Below are positions 1 to 6,575 of a DNA stretch of 7,005 bases, in pieces. Below the pieces are notes generated by a model that worked only from the letters and a program-made list of their open reading frames with translations, made no database searches and was not told where the DNA came from. Where the stretch lies: contig DIWN01000083.1 in NCBI GenBank assembly GCA_002423495.1, positions 1 to 7,005 of the forward strand, read 5' to 3'. The translations under genes and the position numbers were made by a program. Origin of the DNA: Anaerolineaceae bacterium UBA6105. GTDB lineage: Bacteria; Chloroflexota; Anaerolineae; Anaerolineales; Anaerolineaceae. Each line of letters opens with the position of its first letter. Positions within the stretch are counted from its first letter, which is position 1.

Positions 1-22
1 CATTTTCTATTGAGGCATTACG

Positions 23-103
23 AAGTGTCAGAGCAAAGTGTCAGAGCAAAGTGTCATAGCAAAGTGATAATGTCCTAAAAGAGCAAAATAGAAATGTCCT
101 AAA
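23..103. repeat. Cluster of short degenerate direct repeats, possible IS-end remnant
   Basis: A 13-base unit, AAGTGTCAGAGCA, occurs at 23-35 and 36-48. A third copy at 49-61 has one change (G to T at 57), and a fourth begins at 62 but breaks after AAGTG. A second motif, AATGTCCTAAA, occurs at 69-79 and 93-103, 24 bases apart. The GAGCAAA part of the first unit recurs at 81-87 between them, so both motifs look like variants of one TGTC...GAGCAAA pattern. Clusters of short TGTC-containing repeats are known as transposase-binding sites at the ends of IS21-like and some other insertion sequences. No transposase gene is visible in the window, so the mobile-element reading is inference. Confidence 0.6.
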
Positions 104-211
104 TTAATATTAGTGATTATGGCTAAAGGGGATTGAAGGTGAAGATCCAGAATATTTTTATGAGTTATGTTGTCAGATGGAGCGCATTAGTCAGCCAAGA
201 ATGAAATATGC

Positions 212-245
212 AAAAAAAACATGCCACCAATAAATGGGTGGCATG
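212..245 (-). terminator. Rho-independent terminator of infC
   Basis: CATGCCACC (220-228) pairs perfectly with GGTGGCATG (237-245) around an 8-base loop. Read on the minus strand, the 9-bp stem is followed at once by eight T residues (212-219 on the plus strand are all A). This is a textbook intrinsic terminator about 60 bases past the infC stop codon. It implies that the infC transcript ends here rather than continuing into other ribosomal genes. Confidence 0.9.
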
Positions 246-303
246 CAGAAATAGCTTGACTTAGCTTAATAAGATAAGGCAGGCAAACCCGACTGGTGTC
301 GAA

Positions 304-822
304 TTAAGCTTTTTTGGGCGTGAGCATCATGAACATTGTGCGCCCTTCCATGTTTGGCGGTTGCTCAATTTCACCCACATCCTTCAGCTCCTCAGCGATT
401 TCGCGCAAATCTTCCAGTGCCAATTCGGGGTAGGTGATCTCGCGCCCTCTGAAGCGGATGGTGACGCGCACTTTCATGCCACTTTCCAACCAGCGTCGGG
501 CATCCCGCACCTTAAAACCCTGGTGATGATCACTGGTTTTGGGGCGCAGGCGGATCTCTTTCATTTCGATCTTGGTCTGAGCTTTGCGGGCTTCGCGTTC
601 CTTTTTCTCTTTGTCGTAAAGGAACTTGCTGAAGTTGATGATTTTGACCACTGGCGGATCAGCATTTGGGGCGATCTCAACCAGGTCCAAACCAACTTCG
701 TTGGCGCGGTGAAGAGCAGTCTCGATGGCAACAATGCCGACGTTCTCACCGTTTTCATCCACCAGGCGAACTTTGTCGCTGCGGATGCGTTCATTAATGC
801 GATAATCTTGTTTACTACTAAT
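304..822 (-). CDS. infC: Translation initiation factor IF-3, ATT start
   Basis: IF-3 binds the 30S ribosomal subunit in the cytoplasm, keeps it apart from the 50S subunit, and checks start-codon and initiator-tRNA pairing. With the ATT start at 822 the protein is 172 residues, normal for the family. The N-terminal domain covers about 1-65 (RINERIRSDKVRLVDENG near the start). A basic linker helix follows (KFLYDKEKKEREARK, about 66-80), then the C-terminal domain with IRFRGREIT (about 122-130) and the closing PPNMEGRTMFMMLTP. The frame stays open upstream to a TTG at 909, which would give 201 residues. I prefer ATT because AAGGAG lies 9 bases before it, the family's conserved sequence begins just after it, and the TTG falls between the -35 and -10 of the promoter. 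The gene is followed by its own terminator and is divergent from the aminopeptidase. Identity is very sure; the start is likely. Confidence 0.97.
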   Translation of the reverse strand: MSSKQDYRINERIRSDKVRLVDENGENVGIVAIETALHRANEVGLDLVEIAPNADPPVVKIINFSKFLYDKEKKEREARKAQTKIEMKEIRLRPKTSDHHQGFKVRDARRWLESGMKVRVTIRFRGREITYPELALEDLREIAEELKDVGEIEQPPNMEGRTMFMMLTPKKA

Positions 823-837
823 CTTCTTATTCTCCTT
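820..837 (-). promoter_or_regulatory. infC: Shine-Dalgarno site and ATT start codon of infC
   Basis: On the minus strand AAGGAG (837-832) is followed by nine bases and then ATT (822-820), in frame with the whole IF-3 protein. No ATG or GTG sits at a comparable place. In E. coli infC the rare AUU start is known to let IF-3 repress its own translation, because IF-3 discriminates against non-standard start codons. The same feedback is inferred here. Confidence 0.75.
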
Positions 838-844
838 ACTTAAG

Positions 845-857
845 CTGTCAGGGACAG
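845..857 (-). promoter_or_regulatory. Small stem-loop in the infC leader
   Basis: CTGTC (845-849) and GACAG (853-857) form a perfect 5-bp stem with a 3-base loop. It lies in the predicted infC leader, about 8 bases upstream of the Shine-Dalgarno site on the minus strand. It is too short to be sure of, but it could influence ribosome access. Confidence 0.3.
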
Positions 858-886
858 ACAAAACCTTACTCGGCGTATTGCTACCT

Positions 887-916
887 ATAATACCATATCC
901 CCTCGACAAGCGTCAA
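887..916 (-). promoter_or_regulatory. Sigma-70-type promoter of infC
   Basis: On the minus strand, TTGACG (916-911) matches the -35 consensus at five of six positions. After an 18-base spacer comes TATTAT (892-887), also five of six to the -10 consensus, preceded by TGG (895-893) as an extended -10. Transcription would start near 880, giving a leader of roughly 55-60 bases before the ATT start codon. The predicted transcript therefore excludes the TTG at 909, which argues against the longer 201-residue reading of IF-3. Confidence 0.75.
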
Positions 917-968
917 TTATTTGCTTTGTTTTTCTGGAATTGTTGGATTCTCCCACAGTTTGGCTTTT

Positions 969-991
969 GATAATACAATATCTAGCGGAGG
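969..991 (+). promoter_or_regulatory. Candidate -10 box and ribosome binding site of the aminopeptidase
   Basis: GGAGG at 987-991 lies 11 bases before the ATG at 1003 and is a good ribosome binding site that supports this start. GATAAT at 969-974 is a possible -10 box, but the only -35-like match, TTGGAT at 943-948, is 20 bases away, which is too far for a normal promoter. The binding site is reliable; the promoter part is weak. Confidence 0.45.
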
Positions 992-1002
992 AACAATAAA
1001 CT

Positions 1003-2232
1003 ATGGACTTAAATACGAATTTGGATAAATATGCTGAACTGATCGTTCGGACCGGACTCAATCTGCACCCGGGCGATAACCTTACCATTCGCCTGAGCGA
1101 ACACTCGCTGCCGCTGGCACGCTTGGTGGCGAAAAAAGCCTATCAGGCTGGCGTGGGCGACATCCAGCTGATGTTCAATGATGACAGCATCACGCTCGAC
1201 CGCTTCCTGGAAGCTCCCGCGGAAAGCTTTGAAACCTACCCTGAATACCTGGTGGATTTTGCAGAAAAACTATTCCTGGACAACCACCATGTTCTCAGTA
1301 TGGTTGCGCCTAATCCTGACTTGCTCAAGCCCGCGGACCCTGCCCGAATTGCCCAGTGGCAGAAGGTTGCCGGTATGGCCAGCAAGCGCACCATGAAATA
1401 CACCATGCAAAACAAGGTGAAGTGGTGTGTTGTGGCTGCTGCCTGCCCGGCCTGGGCTGAAGCAGCCTTCCCGGGGATGCCAGAAGAAGAAGCCATGCAG
1501 AAACTATGGGAAAACATTTTCATGGCGACCCGCATCGACCAGGAAGATCCTGTTGCCGCCTGGGAAGAGCACGACAACAAGCTTAAAGCCCATCGTAAGT
1601 TCCTGAACGAGGCACGCTTCGACCGTGTGCACTATGAGGGTCCGGGCACTGACCTGATGGTGGGACTGGTGAAGAATCACATCTGGGAAGGCGGCTCAGG
1701 CTTTAGTGAAGCAGGCGACCGTTTCTTCGCCAACATTCCGACCGAAGAAGTCTTCAGCATGCCCGACGCGGACCGGGTGGACGGCACCCTGCGCGCCACC
1801 ATGCCACTCTCCGTGCGTGGACAGCTGGTGGATGACTTCCATTTCACTTTCAAGGATGGCAAAGTGGTGGATTATGATGCCGGCGTTGGCAAGCAGATCC
1901 TGGATGATCTGCTCAAAACTGACGAAGGCGCTACCCATCTGGGCGAGATCGCCCTGGTGGCGGATAATTCCCCCATCAGCAACACCGGTATTCTCTTCAA
2001 GAATACCTTGTTTGATGAGAATGCTTCCTGCCACTTTGCCCTGGGCGCGGCCTACAGCGAAAACCTTGAAGGCGCGGCTGAACGCAGTGAAGAAGAAAAC
2101 CGCAAGCTTGGCATGAACGACTCGGTCATCCATGTGGACTTCATGGTCGGCAGCAAAGACGTGACAGTCACAGGTATCAAAGCAGACGGAACGGAGATCG
2201 TTCTGCTGCAAGACGGCGAGTGGATGATTTAG
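1003..2232 (+). CDS. M29-family metalloaminopeptidase (AmpS/PepS/aminopeptidase T type)
   Basis: This is a cytoplasmic aminopeptidase that removes N-terminal residues from peptides using a two-metal centre. At 409 residues it has the normal family length. The N-terminal domain begins with YAELIVRTGLNLHPGD (10-25), typical of the family. The metal ligands expected for M29 are all visible in the C-terminal half: Glu249 in PTEEVFSMPD (Glu248 is adjacent), Glu315 in GEIALV, His344 in ASCHFALG, and His377 and Asp379 in VIHVDFMVG. The catalytic Tyr is Tyr351, seven residues after His344 as expected. The ATG at 1003 has GGAGG upstream and gives a full-length N-terminus. The gene stands alone, divergent from infC and convergent with the transporter operon. 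It probably serves peptide turnover; its substrate preference cannot be read from the sequence. There is no signal peptide and nothing looks broken. Confidence 0.95.
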   Translation: MDLNTNLDKYAELIVRTGLNLHPGDNLTIRLSEHSLPLARLVAKKAYQAGVGDIQLMFNDDSITLDRFLEAPAESFETYPEYLVDFAEKLFLDNHHVLSMVAPNPDLLKPADPARIAQWQKVAGMASKRTMKYTMQNKVKWCVVAAACPAWAEAAFPGMPEEEAMQKLWENIFMATRIDQEDPVAAWEEHDNKLKAHRKFLNEARFDRVHYEGPGTDLMVGLVKNHIWEGGSGFSEAGDRFFANIPTEEVFSMPDADRVDGTLRATMPLSVRGQLVDDFHFTFKDGKVVDYDAGVGKQILDDLLKTDEGATHLGEIALVADNSPISNTGILFKNTLFDENASCHFALGAAYSENLEGAAERSEEENRKLGMNDSVIHVDFMVGSKDVTVTGIKADGTEIVLLQDGEWMI

Positions 2233-2279
2233 ATTCCGAAGCAAAGAAACTACGACATCAATTTTTCAACTTGTTCTGA

Positions 2280-2309
2280 AGTAGAGGCGACGCATGCGTC
2301 GCCTCTACT
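2280..2309. repeat. 30-base perfect palindrome after the aminopeptidase gene
   Basis: The sequence from 2280 to 2309 is exactly self-complementary: AGTAGAGGCGACGCA followed by its reverse complement. It lies 48 bases past the aminopeptidase stop and is GC-rich in an otherwise AT-rich gap. No T-run follows on either strand, so it is not a standard intrinsic terminator, though the RNA hairpin could protect the 3' end. Palindromes of the GTAG(A/G)GGCGA...TCGCC(T/C)CTAC form recur between genes in several bacterial groups, so a dispersed REP-like repeat is my best reading. This is from memory and has not been searched. Confidence 0.75.
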
Positions 2310-2351
2310 ACTATCCTCGTAATGCGGGTCAATAACCCCCAAAGTTTAAGA

Positions 2352-2382
2352 ATAAGTCCCCGTTTGATCGACGGGGACTTAT
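2352..2382 (-). terminator. Likely terminator of the ABC transporter operon
   Basis: ATAAGTCCCCGT (2352-2363) pairs perfectly with ACGGGGACTTAT (2371-2382), a 12-bp stem with a 7-base loop, 14 bases past the stop of the last permease gene. On the minus strand it is followed by TCTTAAACTTT, T-rich but not a clean run. It is best placed to end the minus-strand operon. It could also stop transcription coming from the aminopeptidase, although no T-run follows on the plus strand. Confidence 0.65.
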
Positions 2383-2396
2383 GTTACCAAAAAAGG

Positions 2397-3674
2397 TCAC
2401 TCTTTTTCGTAGGGCTCGCCTTCGGCGGCAGGGGCTTGCCCCTTGCCAATAAAGCCAGCCAGGACGATCATGGTGATCAGATAAGGCGCCATCGCCATGA
2501 ACTGCGGCGGGATCGCGCTGCCCAAAAGCGACAGCTTCGAACCAATCGCGTCGGCAAAGCCAAACAGCATGCCAGCCCCGATCGCGCCGATGGGCATCCA
2601 GTTGCCAAAAATCATGGCTGCCAGACCAATAAAGCCTTTGCCAGCTGTCATTCCTTCGTCAAATCTGCCAACCGAACCGAGTGTGAAGAAGGCACCGGCG
2701 ATGCCAGCCACCAAGCCGCTCAAAATAACGCCCATGTAGCGGGTTCGAATGACGTTGATCCCCAGGGTATCTGCCGCTTTGGGGTGCTCACCCACCGAGC
2801 GAAGGCGGAGCCCCCAGCGCGTCTGGAAGAGCGCAAGTTGCAGCACGATCAGGATGACAAACATCAGGTAGACGAAGATATTCTGGTTGAAAAGGATGGG
2901 ACCAATCAGCGGAATGTCTGCCAGCCCGGGCAGCGGAACGCGCGTGAACATCTTGGGGTTATTGAGACCCTGGATATGCTGCAGAAATTTTTGGGAAATA
3001 AAAGCCGTCATTCCAGCTGAGAAGATGTTGATCACGGTACCGGAAATGACTTGATTGATCTTATATTTGATTGATAGCACGCCCAGGATCAGGGCCAGCA
3101 GAATTGAGGACAGGATGCCTCCAAGTAATCCCAACCAAGGGCTTTTTGTGACGCTGCTGACGATTGCCGCAACCATGGAAGCCATCAGCATCATGCCTTC
3201 GATTGAAATATTGACGATACCGGAACGTTCCGCCAGGATGCCGGAAAAAGCGCCCAGCGTAATTGGCACGGCCAGCAGAACAGCGCTGGAGAGCATCCCA
3301 GCCAGGTTGAGCTGTTTACCGGCGGCTTGCCAGACAAGAAACCCGAAAGTCACACAAAGTGCAGAGATACCAACCATCAGGTTAGTCCATTTGCCGAAGC
3401 CTTTGATTACCTGGTATAGACCAATCAGCAAGGACATTACCCCAAGGATTATCAGGGTGATTTTTGAAGGCAGGATCCAGTCCGCCATGATGCCCTGATC
3501 GATTCCGCCGGGTGTCATCACAAATTTTGTGAGGGCATCACCAGCTGTTTTTGCCGCAAAAGCAAAGTAAATCAGCAGTCCGATCAGGATTTCCACAACC
3601 CCGATGGTGATCTTTCGGGTGGAAGACATCTCTACAACACGTTTGTGTTCAATAACGCGGGAATTTGTTGTCAT
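2397..3674 (-). CDS. ABC transporter permease, NupQ/YufQ type (second permease)
   Basis: This integral membrane protein is one half of the channel of a BMP-dependent ABC importer, probably for nucleosides. The BPD_transp_2 core starts near residue 126. It contains AERSGIVNISIEGMMLM (148-164), which is highly typical of this permease, then LRSVGEHPKAADTLGI (291-306), KGFIGLAAMIFGNW (346-359), and the usual tail APAAEGEPYEKE. Ahead of the core are about 120 extra residues with three hydrophobic segments (about 22-41, 69-92, 97-118), so at 425 residues it is about 100 longer than the Bacillus form. The frame extends to a TTG at 3689, but that codon overlaps the ribosome binding site. The true start is the ATG at 3674, with GGGGAGG (3687-3681) 6 bases upstream, overlapping the previous stop as ATGA. 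The overlap indicates coupled translation with the other permease. The substrate is inferred from family. Confidence 0.93.
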   Translation of the reverse strand: MTTNSRVIEHKRVVEMSSTRKITIGVVEILIGLLIYFAFAAKTAGDALTKFVMTPGGIDQGIMADWILPSKITLIILGVMSLLIGLYQVIKGFGKWTNLMVGISALCVTFGFLVWQAAGKQLNLAGMLSSAVLLAVPITLGAFSGILAERSGIVNISIEGMMLMASMVAAIVSSVTKSPWLGLLGGILSSILLALILGVLSIKYKINQVISGTVINIFSAGMTAFISQKFLQHIQGLNNPKMFTRVPLPGLADIPLIGPILFNQNIFVYLMFVILIVLQLALFQTRWGLRLRSVGEHPKAADTLGINVIRTRYMGVILSGLVAGIAGAFFTLGSVGRFDEGMTAGKGFIGLAAMIFGNWMPIGAIGAGMLFGFADAIGSKLSLLGSAIPPQFMAMAPYLITMIVLAGFIGKGQAPAAEGEPYEKE

Positions 3675-4945
3675 GATTGACCTCCCCAACCACTCAGGAA
3701 GATCTGATCTTCTTCCTGTTTTGGTTTTCGCAGGTGATAGATGGAGCGAATAATAGCCGGAGCGGCTACGAACATCAGAATGATCGCCTGGACGACATCC
3801 ACGATATCAATCGGGATGGACGAAACCACCATCATGCGCGTGGCTCCGTTGCGCAGCGTGCCGAACAAAATTGAGGAGAGCACAACTCCCAAGGGGTGGG
3901 TGTTGCCAATCAATGCCAGCGCGATGCTGTCGAAACCATAACCAGAGGAGAGACCCAGCGCCATACTGCGGTTAACCGCCAGGATCTGGACCGCGCCTGC
4001 CATGCCCGCCAGGGCCCCGGAGAGGGACATGGCCAGGATGATCGACTTGGTTGTGCTTAAGCCGGCGTAGCGTGCCGCGCGCGGGTTGGTGCCCACTGTG
4101 CGCAGGTTCAAGCCCCAGGTGGTCTTAAACAAGAGCCACCAGATCACATAAGCCACCGCCAGTGCCATGAAAAATCCCAGGTGGAAGCGGATTGGTGATG
4201 GGAAAAACTGCGGGATCTCAGCTGTTTCCTGGATGATCGGGCTGATGGGCATGCCGCCCGAGCCGGGGCGTGTCATCGGACCGGAAAGCAGCCACTCTGT
4301 GAGACGGAAAGCGATCCAGTTCATCATGATGGTATTGATCACTTCGTGACCCCCGGTTTTGGCTTTCAGTAAGCCAGGCACAAAGCCCCAAAGCGCACCT
4401 CCCAGGGCGCCTGCCAGAAAAGCCAGCGGCATGTGGATCCAGGCGGGTAAGCCTGTGATCGAGTAGCCCACAAAGGTCGCGCAGGCTGCGCCAATGAAGA
4501 GCTGACCTTCCACGCCGATGTTGAACAGGCCGGATCTGAAGCCCAGCGCTACTGCCAGCCCCGCAAAAATATACGGAGTCGATTGCACCAGGCTCTCAAG
4601 GAAAGGATTGAAAGCCTGCCGGAGTTCCTTGGCATCATCTCCCCCAACCGCATTGATCATGCGCACCGGGTCGCCAATTGCGCCAGTGAAGAGCGCCTTG
4701 TAAGCCGTGCCAATTTCAGTAAAAGCCGTTGAAAAACCTTTTCCGATTGACTCGCCAAAAGCAGCGTAAACCGACTGGCTTGTGATCGCGATCAGCAAAG
4801 CCCCGATGATCAAACCGGTTACGATCGCCAGCAGTGGAATGGCGGCTTTGCCCAAAAAAGGCTTCCTGACGTGTTCAGTAGTTGCCGGATCCTGATTTAT
4901 TTCTTTGAGGATCTCTTGCCCTAGATCTTTCTTTTCTTCGCTCAT
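3671..4945 (-). CDS. ABC transporter permease, NupP/YufP type (first permease)
   Basis: This integral membrane protein pairs with the second permease to form the importer channel. Family motifs are FRSGLFNIGVEGQLFIG (136-152), KTGGHEVINTIMMNWIA (196-212), the region LRTVGTNPRAARYAG (281-295), and FDSIALALIGNTHPLG (338-353). Hydrophobic segments lie at about 34-55, 122-135, 146-163, 171-193, 257-273, 303-322, 340-362 and 380-398. Residues 1-30 are charged and probably cytoplasmic. A polar stretch at about 60-115 separates the first membrane segment from the core. The ATG at 4945 has only a weak GGATGG ribosome site upstream and lies 20 bases after the ATPase stop, so translation is probably helped by the preceding gene. 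Its own stop overlaps the next start by 4 bases. Length is within the range of the family's longer forms. Membrane role is sure; the nucleoside substrate is inferred. Confidence 0.93.
   Translation of the reverse strand: MSEEKKDLGQEILKEINQDPATTEHVRKPFLGKAAIPLLAIVTGLIIGALLIAITSQSVYAAFGESIGKGFSTAFTEIGTAYKALFTGAIGDPVRMINAVGGDDAKELRQAFNPFLESLVQSTPYIFAGLAVALGFRSGLFNIGVEGQLFIGAACATFVGYSITGLPAWIHMPLAFLAGALGGALWGFVPGLLKAKTGGHEVINTIMMNWIAFRLTEWLLSGPMTRPGSGGMPISPIIQETAEIPQFFPSPIRFHLGFFMALAVAYVIWWLLFKTTWGLNLRTVGTNPRAARYAGLSTTKSIILAMSLSGALAGMAGAVQILAVNRSMALGLSSGYGFDSIALALIGNTHPLGVVLSSILFGTLRNGATRMMVVSSIPIDIVDVVQAIILMFVAAPAIIRSIYHLRKPKQEEDQIFLSGWGGQS
3681..3687 (-). promoter_or_regulatory. Ribosome binding site of the second permease
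   Basis: GGGGAGG on the minus strand, 6 bases before the ATG at 3674, is the strongest ribosome binding site in the operon. It lies inside the end of the upstream permease gene and decides the start of the downstream one against the TTG at 3689. Confidence 0.85.
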
Positions 4946-4965
4946 GTTATAGCCATCCAGACAAT

Positions 4966-6525
4966 CTAAAAGGTCGCTTCCACAACCGCGGTCTCATCGA
5001 ACTGTACCGGCTCTTCCGGCACCACCCCTGCCATCAGCAAACCGATATACTCTTTCGTGATGCCCTTGTTAGGCACAACCGCGATGACTTCCCCCCGGTA
5101 CATCACCGCGATCCGATCAGACAGCTCCATGATTTCATCCAGCTCTGGTGAAACCAGCAAAACGCCGCAGCCCTCATCGCGCTTTTGCACGATGCGTTTG
5201 TGGATGTACTCAATTGAGCCAACATCGAGGCCGCGGGTTGGCTGCGAAGCCACCAGGAACTTGATCGGGCGTGAAAGCTCACGCGCGATGATCACTTTCT
5301 GCTGATTGCCACCGGAGAGAGAACCCACCGAGGTGAAAGCATTGGGCGTGCGGATATCGAAGTCCTCAATCAGTTTTTCCGCGTTTTTCAGGATGACGGG
5401 ATATTGCAGAATGACACCCTTCGCGTAAGGTTGCTTGTAGTAAGTGCACAGCACCAGGTTTTCCGCTACCGGGAAGGGCAAAACCAAGCCATCCGCCTGG
5501 CGGTCTTCCGGCACATGTGCTGAGCCCAATTCCGTGATTTGTCTTGGGGAGAATTTGGTCACATCCTCACCCAAAAGCGAAATCTTGCCGGACAGAGATT
5601 TTTGCAGACCGGTGATCGCGTTGACCAGTTCGGTTTGACCGTTTCCCTGCACACCAGCAATGCCGACAATCTCACCCGAGTAAACTTCAAGGGAAACATC
5701 ATCCACAACAATATTCTGGAATTTGTCTACTACCGTCAGGTTTTCGACAGAACAAACCAATTCTCCGGGAGTACTTTCAGTCCTGTCGACTTCGAGGTCC
5801 ACCGCTCGGCCGACCATCATGGCTGCCAGAGATTGCTTGTCAGCCTGGGCAGGCGTTGTTTCGCCCACCATCGCCCCGCGCCGGATCACCATGACGCGAT
5901 CGGCGATATCCATCACTTCGCGCAGCTTATGGGTGATGAAAATGATCGACTTGCCTTGATCCACCAGCGAACGCATGATTTTGAATAATTCGTCAGCTTC
6001 CTGGGGGGTCAAAACGGCTGTTGGCTCGTCAAAAATGAGGATCTCCGCCTCACGGTAGAGCAACTTGATGATCTCAACCCGCTGCTGCACGCCTACAGGC
6101 AGATCCCGGATGTAGTCATCAGGATTTACTGCAAGGTTGTAGTGGTTGGAGATCTCCAGGATGCGGTCAGCGGCTTTCTTGCGGTCTAAAAACCCGGCTT
6201 GCTTAACCGCTTCATTGCCCAGCATCACGTTTTCGGTCACCGTGAAGACCGGGATAAGCATAAAGTGCTGGTGCACCATGCCGATGCCCTGGTTGATCGC
6301 GTCGGTGGGGGAGTTGATCATCACCTTCTCGCCGTTCACCAGGATTTCCCCTTCATCCGGCTGGTAAAGGCCGTAGAGAATGTTCATCAGGGTTGATTTG
6401 CCAGCGCCATTTTCCCCCAGTAAGGCTAAAATTTCACCTTTATTGAGGAAGAGATCGATATGGTCGTTGGCCAAAACCCCTGGGAACCGCTTGGTAATCC
6501 CTTTTAATTCAAGAATTGGGGTCAT
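4966..6525 (-). CDS. ABC transporter ATP-binding protein with two ATPase domains, NupO/YufO type
   Basis: This cytoplasmic ATPase powers the importer and carries two nucleotide-binding domains in one 519-residue chain, as in the sugar (RbsA/MglA) and BMP-nucleoside families. Domain 1 is complete: Walker A GENGAGKST (37-45), Q-loop Gln86 in VHQHFM, signature region LPVGVQQRVEI (142-152), Walker B ILIFDEPTA with Glu167, and His199 in ITHK. Domain 2 (from about 256) is degenerate: its Walker A is GVQGNGQTEL (291-300) without the usual Lys, the Walker B end reads ASQPTRGLD with Gln428 where Glu is expected, and the H-loop has SPELDE without His. Its LSGGNQQK signature (403-410) is intact. This asymmetry is normal for this family and predicts one active ATP site. 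The start at 6525 has only a weak GGAACGG site upstream. The gene lies between the binding-protein gene and the permeases. Confidence 0.95.
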   Translation of the reverse strand: MTPILELKGITKRFPGVLANDHIDLFLNKGEILALLGENGAGKSTLMNILYGLYQPDEGEILVNGEKVMINSPTDAINQGIGMVHQHFMLIPVFTVTENVMLGNEAVKQAGFLDRKKAADRILEISNHYNLAVNPDDYIRDLPVGVQQRVEIIKLLYREAEILIFDEPTAVLTPQEADELFKIMRSLVDQGKSIIFITHKLREVMDIADRVMVIRRGAMVGETTPAQADKQSLAAMMVGRAVDLEVDRTESTPGELVCSVENLTVVDKFQNIVVDDVSLEVYSGEIVGIAGVQGNGQTELVNAITGLQKSLSGKISLLGEDVTKFSPRQITELGSAHVPEDRQADGLVLPFPVAENLVLCTYYKQPYAKGVILQYPVILKNAEKLIEDFDIRTPNAFTSVGSLSGGNQQKVIIARELSRPIKFLVASQPTRGLDVGSIEYIHKRIVQKRDEGCGVLLVSPELDEIMELSDRIAVMYRGEVIAVVPNKGITKEYIGLLMAGVVPEEPVQFDETAVVEATF

Positions 6526-6575
6526 AGTTGGTACCGTTCCGTTCTCTATAATTTTTTCAATCTTACCACAGGCTT

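Larger units (their letters stand above)
1..303. other. Intergenic stretch downstream of infC, no supported gene
   Basis: This stretch contains no gene I can support. It holds the repeat cluster at 23-103 and the infC terminator at 212-245, which are listed separately. It is more AT-rich than the coding regions beside it. A plus-strand frame is open from 117 to the stop at 231-233 and would read LWLKGIEGEDPEYFYELCC and onward. It is preceded directly by a TGA at 114-116, has no start codon near its beginning, and ends inside the terminator loop. It is either chance or a small remnant of a decayed gene. The rpmI and rplT genes that often follow infC are not here. Confidence 0.6.

Noticed and set aside
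361..843. A 160-residue plus-strand open frame opposite infC
   Set aside because: It is the mirror of the conserved IF-3 coding sequence and has no recognisable motif of its own.
823..909. A 29-residue N-terminal extension of IF-3 starting at TTG 909
   Set aside because: The TTG lies between the -35 and -10 of the predicted infC promoter and upstream of the predicted transcript start, and the extension does not resemble IF-3.
1696..2244. A 182-residue minus-strand open frame opposite the aminopeptidase
   Set aside because: It covers the metal-binding half of the M29 protein on the other strand; the plus-strand motifs are unambiguous, so this is a shadow.
2322..3020. A 232-residue plus-strand open frame opposite the second permease gene
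   Set aside because: It is antisense to clear permease coding sequence, its translation is rich in polar and charged residues with no family pattern, and it begins across the terminator hairpin without a ribosome binding site.
3675..3689. A five-residue extension of the second permease starting at TTG 3689
   Set aside because: The TTG overlaps the GGGGAGG ribosome binding site, while ATG 3674 has ideal spacing and a 4-base overlap with the upstream gene.
5161..6117. Loss of key catalytic residues in the second ATPase domain as a sign of a broken gene
   Set aside because: A Walker A without Lys and Gln in place of the catalytic Glu are usual in the second domain of this transporter family, and the reading frame is intact.
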